A stretch of DNA of 64,000 nucleotides. It comes from Thermoleophilia bacterium SCSIO 60948 (GTDB lineage Bacteria > Actinomycetota > Thermoleophilia > Solirubrobacterales > 70-9). The stretch lies in NCBI GenBank assembly GCA_021496505.1, contig CP053031.1, positions 1,364,001 through 1,428,000 of the forward strand, written 5' to 3'. Below the pieces are notes generated by a model that saw only the letters and a list, made by a program, of their open reading frames with translations, did not search any database and was not told the DNA's origin. Made by a program: the position numbers and the translations under genes. Below are positions 32,453 to 39,580 of this stretch, in pieces. Position 1 is the first letter of the stretch; the number at the start of each line of letters is the position of its first letter.

Positions 32453-33736
32453 ATGAGCTTCCAAGACCCAGCATTCCCGTCCGCAGGCGCGCCCCGGATC
32501 GCGACCTACCAAGCCGATCCCGAGCGGATCGGCCGCGTCCTCCTGCTCTACTCGGGCGGTCTCGACACCTCGGTGATGCTGCACTGGATCCAGGAGCGCT
32601 ACGGCGCCGAGGTCGTGACGCTGACCGTCGAGCTCGGACAACCCGACGAGGACTGGGATGCGGTGGTCGGCAAGGCTCGCGACATGGGTGCGGTCGAGAC
32701 GATCGTCGCCGACGCCCGCGAGGAGTTCGCCGAGGACTACGTGCTGCCGGCGATCCACGCCAACGCCCTGTATGGCGGCGGCTATCCGCTCTTCACCTCG
32801 CTGGCACGCCCGTTGATCGCGAAGCTCGCCGTCGAGCACGCGCAGCGCACCGGGTGCGACACGATCGCCCACGGCTGCACGGGCAAGGGCAACGATCAGG
32901 TTCGCCTCGAGGCGACCATCGCCACGCTCGACCCTTCCCTGGGAATCCTCGCGCCCGTTCGCGAGTGGAAGATGGGACGCGAGGAGGAGATCGCCTACGC
33001 GCGCGATCACAAGATCCCGATCAAGGGCGGGACCGAGAAGCCTCCGTATTCGATCGACGACAACCTCTGGGGCCGCTCCTCGGAGGGCGGCGCGATCGAG
33101 GATCTCGCCGAGCCGCCGCGAGGCGACGTCTTCCAGCTCGTGACCCGTCCCGAGGAGACGCCGGACGAACCGGAGCTGGTGCGGATCGAGTTCAAGTCCG
33201 GTCGGCCGATTGCCGTGGACGGCGAGCGCCTTCCGCTCGTCGAGCTGATCGACCGGGTCTCAGACCTCGGCCGGCGCCACGGCTGCGGCATCGTCGACCA
33301 CCTCGAGGACCGGATCGTCGGGCTCAAGGTCCGCGACCTCTACGAGGTCCCGGGCGCGACGATCCTGCTCGCCGCGCACCAGGACCTCGAAAAGCTCGTC
33401 TCGACGATCCACCAGAACGAGTTCAAGCACATCCTCGACCGCAAGTGGGCCTACCTCGCCTACGCGGGGCTGTGGCTCGACCCGCTGCGGACCGACATCG
33501 ACGGCTACATGCGGGCCGCCAACGAGCACGTCACGGGTGAGATCACGGTGCGGCTGTTCAAGGGAGTCGCGATGCCGGTCGCGCGGTCATCGCCGTACGC
33601 GCTCTATGACGAGTCACTCGCCGGCTTCGGCGAGTCGGGCGGCGAGTTCTCTCAGGACGCGAGCCCCGGGTTCATCGAGCTGTTCACTCTTCAGAGCCGG
33701 CTCGCCCACCGGATTCGTCACCGAGACGAGGGGTAG
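32453..33736 (+). CDS. argG: Argininosuccinate synthase
   Basis: A 427-residue ATP-dependent ligase that joins citrulline and aspartate in arginine synthesis. The pyrophosphatase-type P-loop is LLLYSGGLDTSVMLHWIQ; YPLFTSLARPLIAKLAVE, IAHGCTGKGNDQVRLE and TEKPPYSIDDNLWGRSSEGG are the substrate-binding segments. An N-terminal extension of about 25 residues precedes the P-loop. It lies 30 kb from argB-argD, so the arginine genes are split by the polysaccharide locus. A small membrane protein gene follows after 10 bp. Confidence 0.96.
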   Translation: MSFQDPAFPSAGAPRIATYQADPERIGRVLLLYSGGLDTSVMLHWIQERYGAEVVTLTVELGQPDEDWDAVVGKARDMGAVETIVADAREEFAEDYVLPAIHANALYGGGYPLFTSLARPLIAKLAVEHAQRTGCDTIAHGCTGKGNDQVRLEATIATLDPSLGILAPVREWKMGREEEIAYARDHKIPIKGGTEKPPYSIDDNLWGRSSEGGAIEDLAEPPRGDVFQLVTRPEETPDEPELVRIEFKSGRPIAVDGERLPLVELIDRVSDLGRRHGCGIVDHLEDRIVGLKVRDLYEVPGATILLAAHQDLEKLVSTIHQNEFKHILDRKWAYLAYAGLWLDPLRTDIDGYMRAANEHVTGEITVRLFKGVAMPVARSSPYALYDESLAGFGESGGEFSQDASPGFIELFTLQSRLAHRIRHRDEG

Positions 33737-33746
33737 GGCGCCTGCC

Positions 33747-33896
33747 ATGGACACGATCTACGCAGCAATCGGCCGCCTCGTCGTCAGACTCGCCTGGGCG
33801 CGCTTCGGGACCCAGATCAGGGTCGGGCTCGGAACCATCCTCGCGGCGATCCTCCTCGGCGGCTGGCTCGCCAGCCGCAGCGGCTCGGACGAGTAG
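33747..33896 (+). CDS. Small single-pass membrane protein
   Basis: A 49-residue protein with an N-terminal amphipathic segment (MDTIYAAIGRLVVRLAWARFG) and one hydrophobic helix (LGTILAAILLGGWLA, about residues 28-42), ending in SRSGSDE. It starts 10 bp after the argG stop and is probably co-transcribed. No known family recognised; codon usage is like its neighbours. Confidence 0.5.
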   Translation: MDTIYAAIGRLVVRLAWARFGTQIRVGLGTILAAILLGGWLASRSGSDE

Positions 33897-33911
33897 ACGC
33901 GCGTCGGGTAG

Positions 33912-35006
33912 CTAGCCCGCGCACTCCCAGGCGGCCGAGCCGGAGTCCTGCCAGATCTGTGCGGCGATCGCGGACTGCTCGGCGGGGGAGGCATCCTCGG
34001 GGTTGCCCGATCCGCCGTAGCCCTGCCAGGTCTCGGGCATGATCTGGTAGGCGCCGCCGGCGCCCGAGTCCGGGTTGACGGCGCCGAAGTTCCCACCCGA
34101 CTCGCACATCACGATCGACTCGGGGATCGCCCAGTCGCCCATCCAATCGGCGACCTCCTGCTCGGCGGCCTCCGGCGTCGCCGCGGCCTCGGCGGCGGCC
34201 TGCTCGGCGGCGGCCTGCTCCGCGGCGGCCGCGCGGGCGGCGGCTGCCTCGCGAGCGGCCTGGACGTCGGACTCCCAGCCGGCTACCTGGTCGCGGAGCG
34301 ACGTGAGCGAGGCCTGCTGAGAGGCCTGGGCGCTGGCGACCGCGGCGGCCTTCTCCTCGGCCGCGGCACGGACCGACGCGATCTGGTCGCGGGCGACCGC
34401 GAGCCGATCGGTGTAGTCGGAGACCTGCTGCTCGGCGTCCTCGACCGCGATCAGTTTCGCGTCGACCTCCTGCTTGAGCGACTCGACCCGCGCGGCGAGA
34501 TCCTCGTCGGCCTGCTGGATTCGCTGCAGTAGGTCGACGCGGGTCGCCAGGTCGTCGAAGCCATCGGCCGACAGGAGCAGTCCGAGCGCGTCTGGGTCCG
34601 AGCCCTTGTAAATCTCGACGAGACGGTCGGCGAGCTCGCGGCGCGCCGCCGAGAGCCGCTGCTTGGCGCGGTCGAGGGCGTCCTGGGTCTCCACGACCTC
34701 GGCCTCGAGCTCGCGCTCGCGGGCCTCGCCCTCGGCGAGCATCGAGCTGAGCTCGGCCTCGCGCTGGGCCGCCGCGGCGGCCTCCGAGCGGGCCTGAGCG
34801 AGCGCGGCGGCGTTCTCCTCGATCTGGGCGCCGAGCTGGGATGCCTGCGACTGCGCGTCGGCGATCCGCGCGTTCAGCTCGTCGATCGTGGCGGCGGGGG
34901 CCGAAGCTGGGAAGAGCGCGATCGCTGCCCCGGTCGCGAGGACCCCGAGAGAGGCGCGAAGAAGGCGTGTCTGACTGCGTACGACTTGGGTCCGATCTCT
35001 CGGCAC
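33912..35006 (-). CDS. Secreted coiled-coil protein with C-terminal lysozyme-like (Rpf/SLT-type) domain
   Basis: A 364-residue exported protein. The signal peptide covers residues 1-30 (LLRASLGVLATGAAIALFPASAPAA). Then comes about 230 residues of coiled coil (IDELNARIADAQSQASQLGAQIEENAA and more) resembling PcsB/CwlO-type peptidoglycan enzymes, an Ala/Glu-rich linker, and a C-terminal domain of about 75 residues: IPESIVMCESGGNF with the catalytic Glu, SGAGGAYQIMPETW, and AIAAQIWQDSGSAAWECAG. That domain is the resuscitation-promoting-factor/transglycosylase fold. It starts at GTG with GGAG 5 nt upstream and follows a c-di-AMP riboswitch, the typical control of such wall enzymes in actinobacteria. 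Confidence 0.88.
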   Translation of the reverse strand: MPRDRTQVVRSQTRLLRASLGVLATGAAIALFPASAPAATIDELNARIADAQSQASQLGAQIEENAAALAQARSEAAAAAQREAELSSMLAEGEARERELEAEVVETQDALDRAKQRLSAARRELADRLVEIYKGSDPDALGLLLSADGFDDLATRVDLLQRIQQADEDLAARVESLKQEVDAKLIAVEDAEQQVSDYTDRLAVARDQIASVRAAAEEKAAAVASAQASQQASLTSLRDQVAGWESDVQAAREAAAARAAAAEQAAAEQAAAEAAATPEAAEQEVADWMGDWAIPESIVMCESGGNFGAVNPDSGAGGAYQIMPETWQGYGGSGNPEDASPAEQSAIAAQIWQDSGSAAWECAG

Positions 35007-35034
35007 GGGTGCTCCAGGCTCGATTCTCGTAATT

Positions 35035-35190
35035 GGGCCTGCGGGGTTAGCTGTCGGGCTCGCCACTCGGTCGGTACGTATCGAGCGGCTACGCGATGCA
35101 CGGACCGCGATTCGCCCCCGGGCGACCACTCGGCCGCCCATCGGTTCCCCCGCTCCGGACTTCGTTCAGTACGGATTCGGCGTGGCCCGA
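35035..35190 (-). ncRNA. c-di-AMP riboswitch (ydaO/yuaA type)
   Basis: The leader of the lysozyme-like gene contains, in transcript order, ACGCCGAATCCG, GCGGGGGAACC, GGGGGCGAATCGCGG and finally CCCGACAGCTAACCCCGCAG. These match the conserved blocks of the ydaO motif: the CGAAYCCG start, the GGGGRACC and GGGYGAAUC internal blocks, and the CGACAGCUAACCYCGYAGGC end block, in the right order and spacing (about 155 nt). The motif ends about 30 nt before the GTG start. In actinobacteria this riboswitch precedes rpf and NlpC/P60 genes and turns them off when c-di-AMP is high. A covariance model search would settle it. Confidence 0.85.
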
Positions 35191-35195
35191 TCCTA
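35190..35195 (-). promoter_or_regulatory. Probable -10 box for the riboswitch transcript
   Basis: TAGGAT on the minus strand fits the actinobacterial TANNNT element. It lies just before the first conserved riboswitch block, so transcription would begin about 7 nt downstream, at the 5' edge of the aptamer. No clear -35 is visible. Confidence 0.4.
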
Positions 35196-35208
35196 GCCCC
35201 GGCCCCCT

Positions 35209-36492
35209 CTACGGAAGCGGCTCGATTCCTTCGGTTTGCACGGGAACTTGCAGTTCCTGGCCGGCTTCGACCGAGCTTCGCGCGTGCTGGGTCATCCGAT
35301 CCCAGTCGGCACCGCGAAGGCGGAGGGCCGCGATCGCGAGCACGACGATCACCCCCGCGCCGGCGACCAGGTAGCTGGCCCGTGGGTCGAGCAGGGCGGC
35401 GATCGCTCCGCCCGCCAGGAAGCCGATCCCCGGCGCCGCGCTGGCGAGCGCCTCGAGGAAAGCGATGACCCGTCCCTGGAACCGGCGCTCGGTCATCTCC
35501 TGGACCGCGGTCACGAGCGCCACCCACTGGACTCCGTTGCCGGTCCCGCCGAGCAGGGCGGCCGCGCAGGCGATGGCGAGCGTGGGGGAGATGCCGGTGG
35601 CGACGTAGGAGACGCCGATCGCGGCCGTGCTCAGGACGAGCAGGGTCGACAGGCGCACGAAGGCGAGTCCGGCGAACAGGAAGCTCCCGAGCACCATCCC
35701 CACGCCCCAGGCCGCGAGCAGCGCTCCGTAGCCGGCGTCACCGACCTCCAGGGTCTCCTTCGCGAACACGACCTCGATCGGGATGACGAGTGCGAAGAAG
35801 ACGAAGGCGCCGGCCTGGGCGAAGAGCAGGCTGCGCAGCATGGGCTTCTCGCGCACGTAGTCGATCCCCCGGCGCAGTCGCGGAATCCAGTCGCCTTCGT
35901 CGGTCTCGGGCTGTGGGAGGCCGCGGGCGCTCAGCAGGATCAGCGCCACGAGCAGGAACGAAACGGCGTCGGCCGCGAGCGCCTCGGAGGTTCCGAACCC
36001 CGCCACCACGAGGCCGGCGAGGGCCGGGCCCGCCGCGGCGCCGACGGTGAACCCGAGATTCAGGATCGCGTTGCCCTCGCGCAGCATCTCCTTCGGCTGG
36101 AGCACCGCCGTCGAGGTGGCGCGGGTGAGCGTGCGGGCGGCGGAGGCGATGGCGCCGTCGATCAGCGCCACGAGGATGACCGCCCAAAGGGCGAAGTCCG
36201 TCGCCAGCAGCGCGAGCACGCCGAACCCGATCGCTTCGGCCAGGTAGAGCCCGACGAGGGTGCGGCGCGCGTTCAGCGGCTCGAGCCGGGCGACGAGCGG
36301 CGGCCCGAGGATCGCGGGGACGAACTGCATCGCGCAGAACAGGGCCGCGGATGCCAGCGGGCTCCCCGTGCGGTCGTAGACGAGGACGGCCAGCGCGATC
36401 TCGCCGAGCCAGTTCCCGAGCTCGTTGACGAAGTAGGCCGTCGCCAGATTCGGGAACCCGGGCAGGCGAAGTGGCTTGAGGGCGGCGCGCAT
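35209..36492 (-). CDS. Major facilitator superfamily transporter
   Basis: A 427-residue membrane protein with about 12 helices of the MFS_3 / enterobactin-exporter-like class. It opens PGFPNLATAYFVNELGNWLGEIALAVLVYDRTGS, has the motif A-like loop ARLEPLNARRTLVGLYLAEA after helix 2 and GDAGYGALLAAWGVGMVLGSF in the second half. The substrate is unknown; family members export siderophores, drugs or macrolides. A TAGCCT box (minus strand) lies 11 nt before the ATG. No biosynthetic partner is next to it. Confidence 0.88.
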   Translation of the reverse strand: MRAALKPLRLPGFPNLATAYFVNELGNWLGEIALAVLVYDRTGSPLASAALFCAMQFVPAILGPPLVARLEPLNARRTLVGLYLAEAIGFGVLALLATDFALWAVILVALIDGAIASAARTLTRATSTAVLQPKEMLREGNAILNLGFTVGAAAGPALAGLVVAGFGTSEALAADAVSFLLVALILLSARGLPQPETDEGDWIPRLRRGIDYVREKPMLRSLLFAQAGAFVFFALVIPIEVVFAKETLEVGDAGYGALLAAWGVGMVLGSFLFAGLAFVRLSTLLVLSTAAIGVSYVATGISPTLAIACAAALLGGTGNGVQWVALVTAVQEMTERRFQGRVIAFLEALASAAPGIGFLAGGAIAALLDPRASYLVAGAGVIVVLAIAALRLRGADWDRMTQHARSSVEAGQELQVPVQTEGIEPLP

Positions 36493-36641
36493 GAAGCCCG
36501 CCGAGGCTAGTGGTCAAGCCAAATCCGGTTGGGGATTACAAGTTTGTGCGAAAAATTTTGCGCTTTGATGCAATTTCGTTTAACTTCTGCGAGGTCTTGG
36601 GTAGACAACACCCGTCACGTGAACATCTTGGGGAGGCTTCC

Positions 36642-36662
36642 ATGGGTTACCGCAAGGGCTAG
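36642..36662 (+). CDS. Hexapeptide ORF (MGYRKG)
   Basis: ATG GGT TAC CGC AAG GGC TAG, preceded by GGGGAGG (36630-36636) at 5-nt spacing, one of the best Shine-Dalgarno sequences in the window where many genes have none. The product would be a six-residue basic peptide. It may be a leader peptide, a small signalling or toxin-like peptide, or only a ribosome landing site protecting the RNA. No family known to me. Confidence 0.4.
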   Translation: MGYRKG

Positions 36663-36692
36663 TTCTCAGGGAAACTGAGTTTCAACGGCAAA

Positions 36693-36716
36693 GGGCCACC
36701 GAATCGGTGGCCCTTT
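36693..36716 (+). terminator. Rho-independent terminator
   Basis: GGGCCACCG-AATC-GGTGGCCC is a near-perfect GC-rich hairpin followed by TTTTCG, with AAA before the stem. It ends the short plus-strand unit and, read in reverse (AAAAGGGCCACC... with TTT after), could also stop transcripts leaving the HD-GYP gene on the minus strand. Confidence 0.85.
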
Positions 36717-36740
36717 TCGTGCCCGAGGTCCGAAGGGCAG

Positions 36741-38141
36741 CTAGACGGCGGGTTCGCCGACCGCCGGAGCGGGGCTCTCGGACTGCATGTAGTCGTGGAT
36801 GCGTTTGTCGAGGCCGAGCTCGGCCTCGAAGTCGGCATCGGCGCCGTGGCGGTAGGAGAGGTCCTTGTCGGCGAGCACCTCGATGAAGGCCTCGACCAGG
36901 CGGCCGTCGAGCTGGGTCCCGGACACCCGGCGGAGTTCCTCGATCGCCTCGTAGGAGCTGACGGGCTCGCGGTAGGAGTCGCGCGCCGTCATCACGTCGT
37001 AGACATCGGCGATCGAGATGATCCGGGAGATCTCCGGGATCGCGTCGCCACGCAGTCCGCGTGGGTAGCCGAGCCCGTCGACGCGCTCGTGGTGGGCGAG
37101 GATGATGTCGCCGATCGGCGCGTAGCCGTCGATGTGGGAGACGATCCGCGCGCCCTCGTAGGGGTGCTTGCGGATCTCCTGCCAGTCGGCCTCGCTCAGC
37201 CTGCGGTCGGTCCCCTTGAGGATCCGGTCGGGGAGCACGAACTTGCCGATGTCGTGGAGCAGCCCGGCGGTGTGCGCGAGCTCCTGCTGGGCCTCCGACA
37301 ACCCCGCCTGTTTGGCGATCTCGCGCGCGTAACGTGCCACGGCCGCGGAGTGGCGCGCGGTCATCTTGTCGCGCAGGTCGAGCGTCCGCAGCAGCGCGGA
37401 CAGGAGCGCGACCTGGAAGCCGGCGAGCTGGCGGGCTCGCAGCTCGAGCTCATCCCCGCGGTCCTGGGATTCGAGCAGGGCGCCGACCAGGTACTGGAAG
37501 ACGACGATCAGAACCGCGAACAAGGCGACCGCGGCAAGGCCGATCTGCGCGTAGGCGAACGCGACGCCGACCGCGAGAAGCGCCGAGGCGAGCTCCGATG
37601 GGAGGAGCGGAACGAGACCGCGGGTGACCTTGGTCTTGAAGCTACTCCGCTCCTCGTAGCAGCTGTACCCGGCGATGAGCGCGAAGTCGATCGCGAGTGA
37701 CACGCAGAAGAGCCCGAAGACGAGCAGGAGGAAGGCTGGCTCGTCCGGCGCGATGTTGCTGCCTTCGACGAGTGCATGGAAGCCGAACCCGGTGATCAGC
37801 GGGAACCAGGCGTAGGTGACGAGGTTGATCAGGGCGTGACCGGCCGCGTAGCGGTCCTTGAGCCAACCGGCGCCGATCGCGAGGACCCCGATCAGGGCAC
37901 CGGGCGCCGGACCGAGGAACACGACGCCGGTGACGATGGCGAGGAAGCTCGCCGAGATGACGATCTTGTGGACCTTGACGCGGACCGCGACGAGGTCGCT
38001 GATGACCGCGAGCGCCAGCAGGACGCCGAACAGGCCGGGATCCCAATCCGACCAGCCGTCGAGCAGCACGGCGGCGGGCACCGCGAGCGCGAGGGCGAGC
38101 CCCTCGAGCGCAAGCACTCGTCGTGTCGGCCGGTCGGTCAT
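36741..38141 (-). CDS. HD-GYP domain cyclic-di-GMP phosphodiesterase with N-terminal membrane sensor
   Basis: A 466-residue protein. The first 230 residues hold about 7-8 hydrophobic helices (a MASE-like membrane input region), followed by a short linker helix (ESQDRGDELELRARQ) and an HD-GYP domain. The domain has HSAAVARYAREIAKQAGL, the HD pair in LLHDIGKFVLPD (about residue 295), HHERVDGLGYPRGLRGDAIP with the G-Y-P motif (about 350), and SRIISIADVYDVMTA. All metal ligands I can identify are intact, so it should hydrolyse c-di-GMP. The C-terminus has a further acidic 50 residues. The diguanylate cyclase at 39581 is the obvious counterpart. Confidence 0.92.
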   Translation of the reverse strand: MTDRPTRRVLALEGLALALAVPAAVLLDGWSDWDPGLFGVLLALAVISDLVAVRVKVHKIVISASFLAIVTGVVFLGPAPGALIGVLAIGAGWLKDRYAAGHALINLVTYAWFPLITGFGFHALVEGSNIAPDEPAFLLLVFGLFCVSLAIDFALIAGYSCYEERSSFKTKVTRGLVPLLPSELASALLAVGVAFAYAQIGLAAVALFAVLIVVFQYLVGALLESQDRGDELELRARQLAGFQVALLSALLRTLDLRDKMTARHSAAVARYAREIAKQAGLSEAQQELAHTAGLLHDIGKFVLPDRILKGTDRRLSEADWQEIRKHPYEGARIVSHIDGYAPIGDIILAHHERVDGLGYPRGLRGDAIPEISRIISIADVYDVMTARDSYREPVSSYEAIEELRRVSGTQLDGRLVEAFIEVLADKDLSYRHGADADFEAELGLDKRIHDYMQSESPAPAVGEPAV

Positions 38142-38180
38142 CGAGTGGTGGGTCCCGTCGCGGAGAACGTCCGGGCTGCC

Positions 38181-38411
38181 TCAGCCTCCGACGGCTGCGC
38201 GGCCATACCGCGGCACCGCGAGCGGCGCCGGCTGGCGCATCGAGTCGATGAACGAATCGAGATCCCCGGAGGCGTAGCGGCGCTGGCCGCCCGGTGTCCG
38301 GTAGACGGGCACCAGGCCTTGGTCCGACCACTTGCGCAGCGAAGCGCTGCTGACGCCAAGGTAGGTCGCCGCCTCGCTGACATTCAGGAGTTTCGGCGCC
38401 AGATCATCCAT
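38181..38411 (-). CDS. bldC: BldC-like MerR-family helix-turn-helix regulator
   Basis: A 76-residue DNA-binding protein that is essentially one winged helix of the MerR/excisionase type: LLNVSEAATYLGVSSASLRKWSDQGLVPVYRTPGGQRRYASGDLDSFIDSM. The R-T-P-G-G-Q-R-R-Y turn is the hallmark of BldC, the developmental regulator of actinomycetes, which binds arrays of direct repeats. It is the usual size for BldC. A palindromic site sits 27 bp upstream of its start and may be autoregulatory. It is transcribed towards the HD-GYP gene with a 39-bp gap, probably as one operon. The symbol is given by similarity; orthology is not proven. Confidence 0.8.
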   Translation of the reverse strand: MDDLAPKLLNVSEAATYLGVSSASLRKWSDQGLVPVYRTPGGQRRYASGDLDSFIDSMRQPAPLAVPRYGRAAVGG

Positions 38412-38437
38412 GAGCTCGTAAGACCTCCCGAGAACGA

Positions 38438-38458
38438 TTTCGCGCTGGTAGCGCGAAA
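38438..38458. promoter_or_regulatory. Perfect 9-bp inverted repeat upstream of the bldC-like gene
   Basis: TTTCGCGCT-GGT-AGCGCGAAA, perfect over nine bases, lies 27-47 bp before the start codon on the minus strand and is followed by AATTCG. A related GCGAAAAATTTTGCGC occurs at 36549-36564 in the promoter region of the short RNA unit. Likely an operator, possibly for the BldC-like protein. Confidence 0.5.
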
Positions 38459-38535
38459 ATTCGACTTTCCAGAAGGTTCTTACGGCCGGGCGGCGTAACT
38501 ACACAAGCCCGCTGGACGGCTGTCTGGCAGATGTA

Positions 38536-38557
38536 CAAGTTCCAGGCCCGGAACCTG
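38536..38557. promoter_or_regulatory. CAAGTTCC inverted repeat
   Basis: CAAGTTCC-AGGCCC-GGAACCTG is a 7-of-8 inverted repeat in the 221-bp gap between the MerR-type gene and the bldC-like gene. Its CAAGTT half-site matches those at 39528-39572. Probably an operator for the bldC-like transcript. Apart from this and the site at 38438-38458 I see nothing else in the gap. Confidence 0.4.
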
Positions 38558-38632
38558 CAGATAGCTCGCAGGTTTACGCACCCTCGTGGATGCCGTGGGC
38601 GCTATCTGGCGGTTCTGCCGCCGCTCGGTCTG

Positions 38633-39466
38633 TCAGCGCCGCGCCATCGCGGCGACCAGCGCTTCGAGCGCCTCCGCCGGAGAGTCCGAGAGCGACTCGA
38701 TGCCCTCGCTGCCCGCGACGAGCTGGGCGCCGCCGAAGCCGACGAGGCGCGGTGAGTCGGGGGAGCGCAGGACGTTTCGCAGATGACGGCCGATCACGTC
38801 GAGGCGCGCGTCCTCGCCGCACAGGACCACCACGCGCGGGTGAAGCGCCCGCAGCGCCGATGCGAAGCGCTGCTCGGCGAGCTTCGCCGACAGCAGCAGG
38901 ACGCGGTAGCCGCCGCGACGCAGGAAGAGCTCGAGCGCCTGCGCGCGCAGCGCGCTGATCGTCAGCGGCTCGGACGCATCGAGCAGGACGACCGCCTCGT
39001 CGCGAACCGCCGGCGGGGCGAGGCGTCGCGCGGAGTGGATCCAGCCCGTGGCCCAGCGGCATCCGAACTCGAACTCGGCTTCTCGACGGGGCTGCTCCTC
39101 GGTGTTCTCGAGCGCCGGCAGGAGGAGCTCCTCGACACTGCGCTCGATCGAGCGGACCGCGAGGCTCTCCTCCATGGCCCGGTCGGCGGCCGCCTCGTCG
39201 AAGCGCTCGAAGGCTGCGCCGAGCTTGTTGGCGGTCGCCGGTGCCTGGCCGCGAACCCGCGCGACCTCGACCGCGGAGGCGATGCTGCCGGTCTCGGCGA
39301 GCGCGTCGCGGAGCGCCTCGATCTCGTCGACCGCGTACAGCCGGTGCTGCCCGGGCGTGCGGGAGGGCTGCGGGTATCCGAGTCGCCGCTCCCAGCTGCG
39401 AAGCGTGCTCGTGCTGACCCCGAGGAGCTCTGCCGCTGTATTGATTCGTACGTTGCTCAAGCTCAC
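38633..39466 (-). CDS. MerR-family regulator with B12-binding-like C-terminal domain
   Basis: A 277-residue protein. An N-terminal MerR helix-turn-helix reads RINTAAELLGVSTSTLRSWERRLGYPQPSRTPGQHRLYAVDEIEALRD (residues about 8-57). A helical bundle follows (RAMEESLAVRSIERSVEELLLPAL, like the B12-2 helical domain), then a Rossmann-like region (AVVLLDASEPLTISALRAQALELFLRRGGYRVLLLS). The layout is that of CarH/LitR light or B12 sensors, but the cobalamin motif D-x-H-x-x-G is not present (DASEPL at that place), so it may sense something else or nothing. A pair of perfect 9-bp inverted repeats lies in its promoter. Confidence 0.82.
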   Translation of the reverse strand: MSLSNVRINTAAELLGVSTSTLRSWERRLGYPQPSRTPGQHRLYAVDEIEALRDALAETGSIASAVEVARVRGQAPATANKLGAAFERFDEAAADRAMEESLAVRSIERSVEELLLPALENTEEQPRREAEFEFGCRWATGWIHSARRLAPPAVRDEAVVLLDASEPLTISALRAQALELFLRRGGYRVLLLSAKLAEQRFASALRALHPRVVVLCGEDARLDVIGRHLRNVLRSPDSPRLVGFGGAQLVAGSEGIESLSDSPAEALEALVAAMARR

Positions 39467-39527
39467 TCCCGCTCTCGTTGCCCGGATGGGCGTCGCTGCC
39501 GCGACATCGGCGCGGGGAAGGATTTAC

Positions 39528-39572
39528 TCAAGTTCGGGCCCTGGATTGCAAGTTGGCCCGCAGAACTTGCAA
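39528..39572. promoter_or_regulatory. CAAGTT operator cluster upstream of the MerR-type gene
   Basis: TTGCAAGTT (39546-39554) and AACTTGCAA (39564-39572) form a perfect 9-bp inverted repeat with a 9-bp spacer; a further TCAAGTT (39528-39534) lies 12 bp to one side. MerR-family dimers bind such inverted repeats in promoters, so autoregulation by the downstream gene product is likely. The site begins 62 bp before the start codon. Confidence 0.6.
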
Positions 39573-39580
39573 CCGGGCGG

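Larger units (their letters stand above)
36608..36720 (+). ncRNA. Free-standing short transcription unit (small RNA and/or hexapeptide mRNA)
   Basis: Between the divergent MFS gene and the convergent HD-GYP gene there is a compact plus-strand unit. It has an unusually AT-rich stretch upstream (36538-36590), a perfect hairpin CTCAG-GGAAA-CTGAG (36665-36679) and a strong intrinsic terminator (36693-36716). Inside it a GGGGAGG ribosome site precedes a six-codon ORF. No longer plus-strand ORF fits. The whole reads as a short independent RNA of roughly 100 nt. The 5' end is estimated; a TAGACA at 36602 and a TTAACT at 36580 are possible -10 and -35 elements. Confidence 0.5.

Noticed and set aside
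36600-36720. Possible c-di-GMP (GEMM) riboswitch near the HD-GYP gene because of GGGTTACCG
   Set aside because: The other GEMM blocks (GCAAA, GGTAGG) are missing and there is no downstream gene on that strand.
36642-36740. Read-through of the TAG after MGYRKG to give a longer peptide (FSGKLSFNGKG...)
   Set aside because: The downstream codons are exactly the hairpin and terminator, no recoding element is visible, and TAG read-through would need a dedicated tRNA for which there is no sign.
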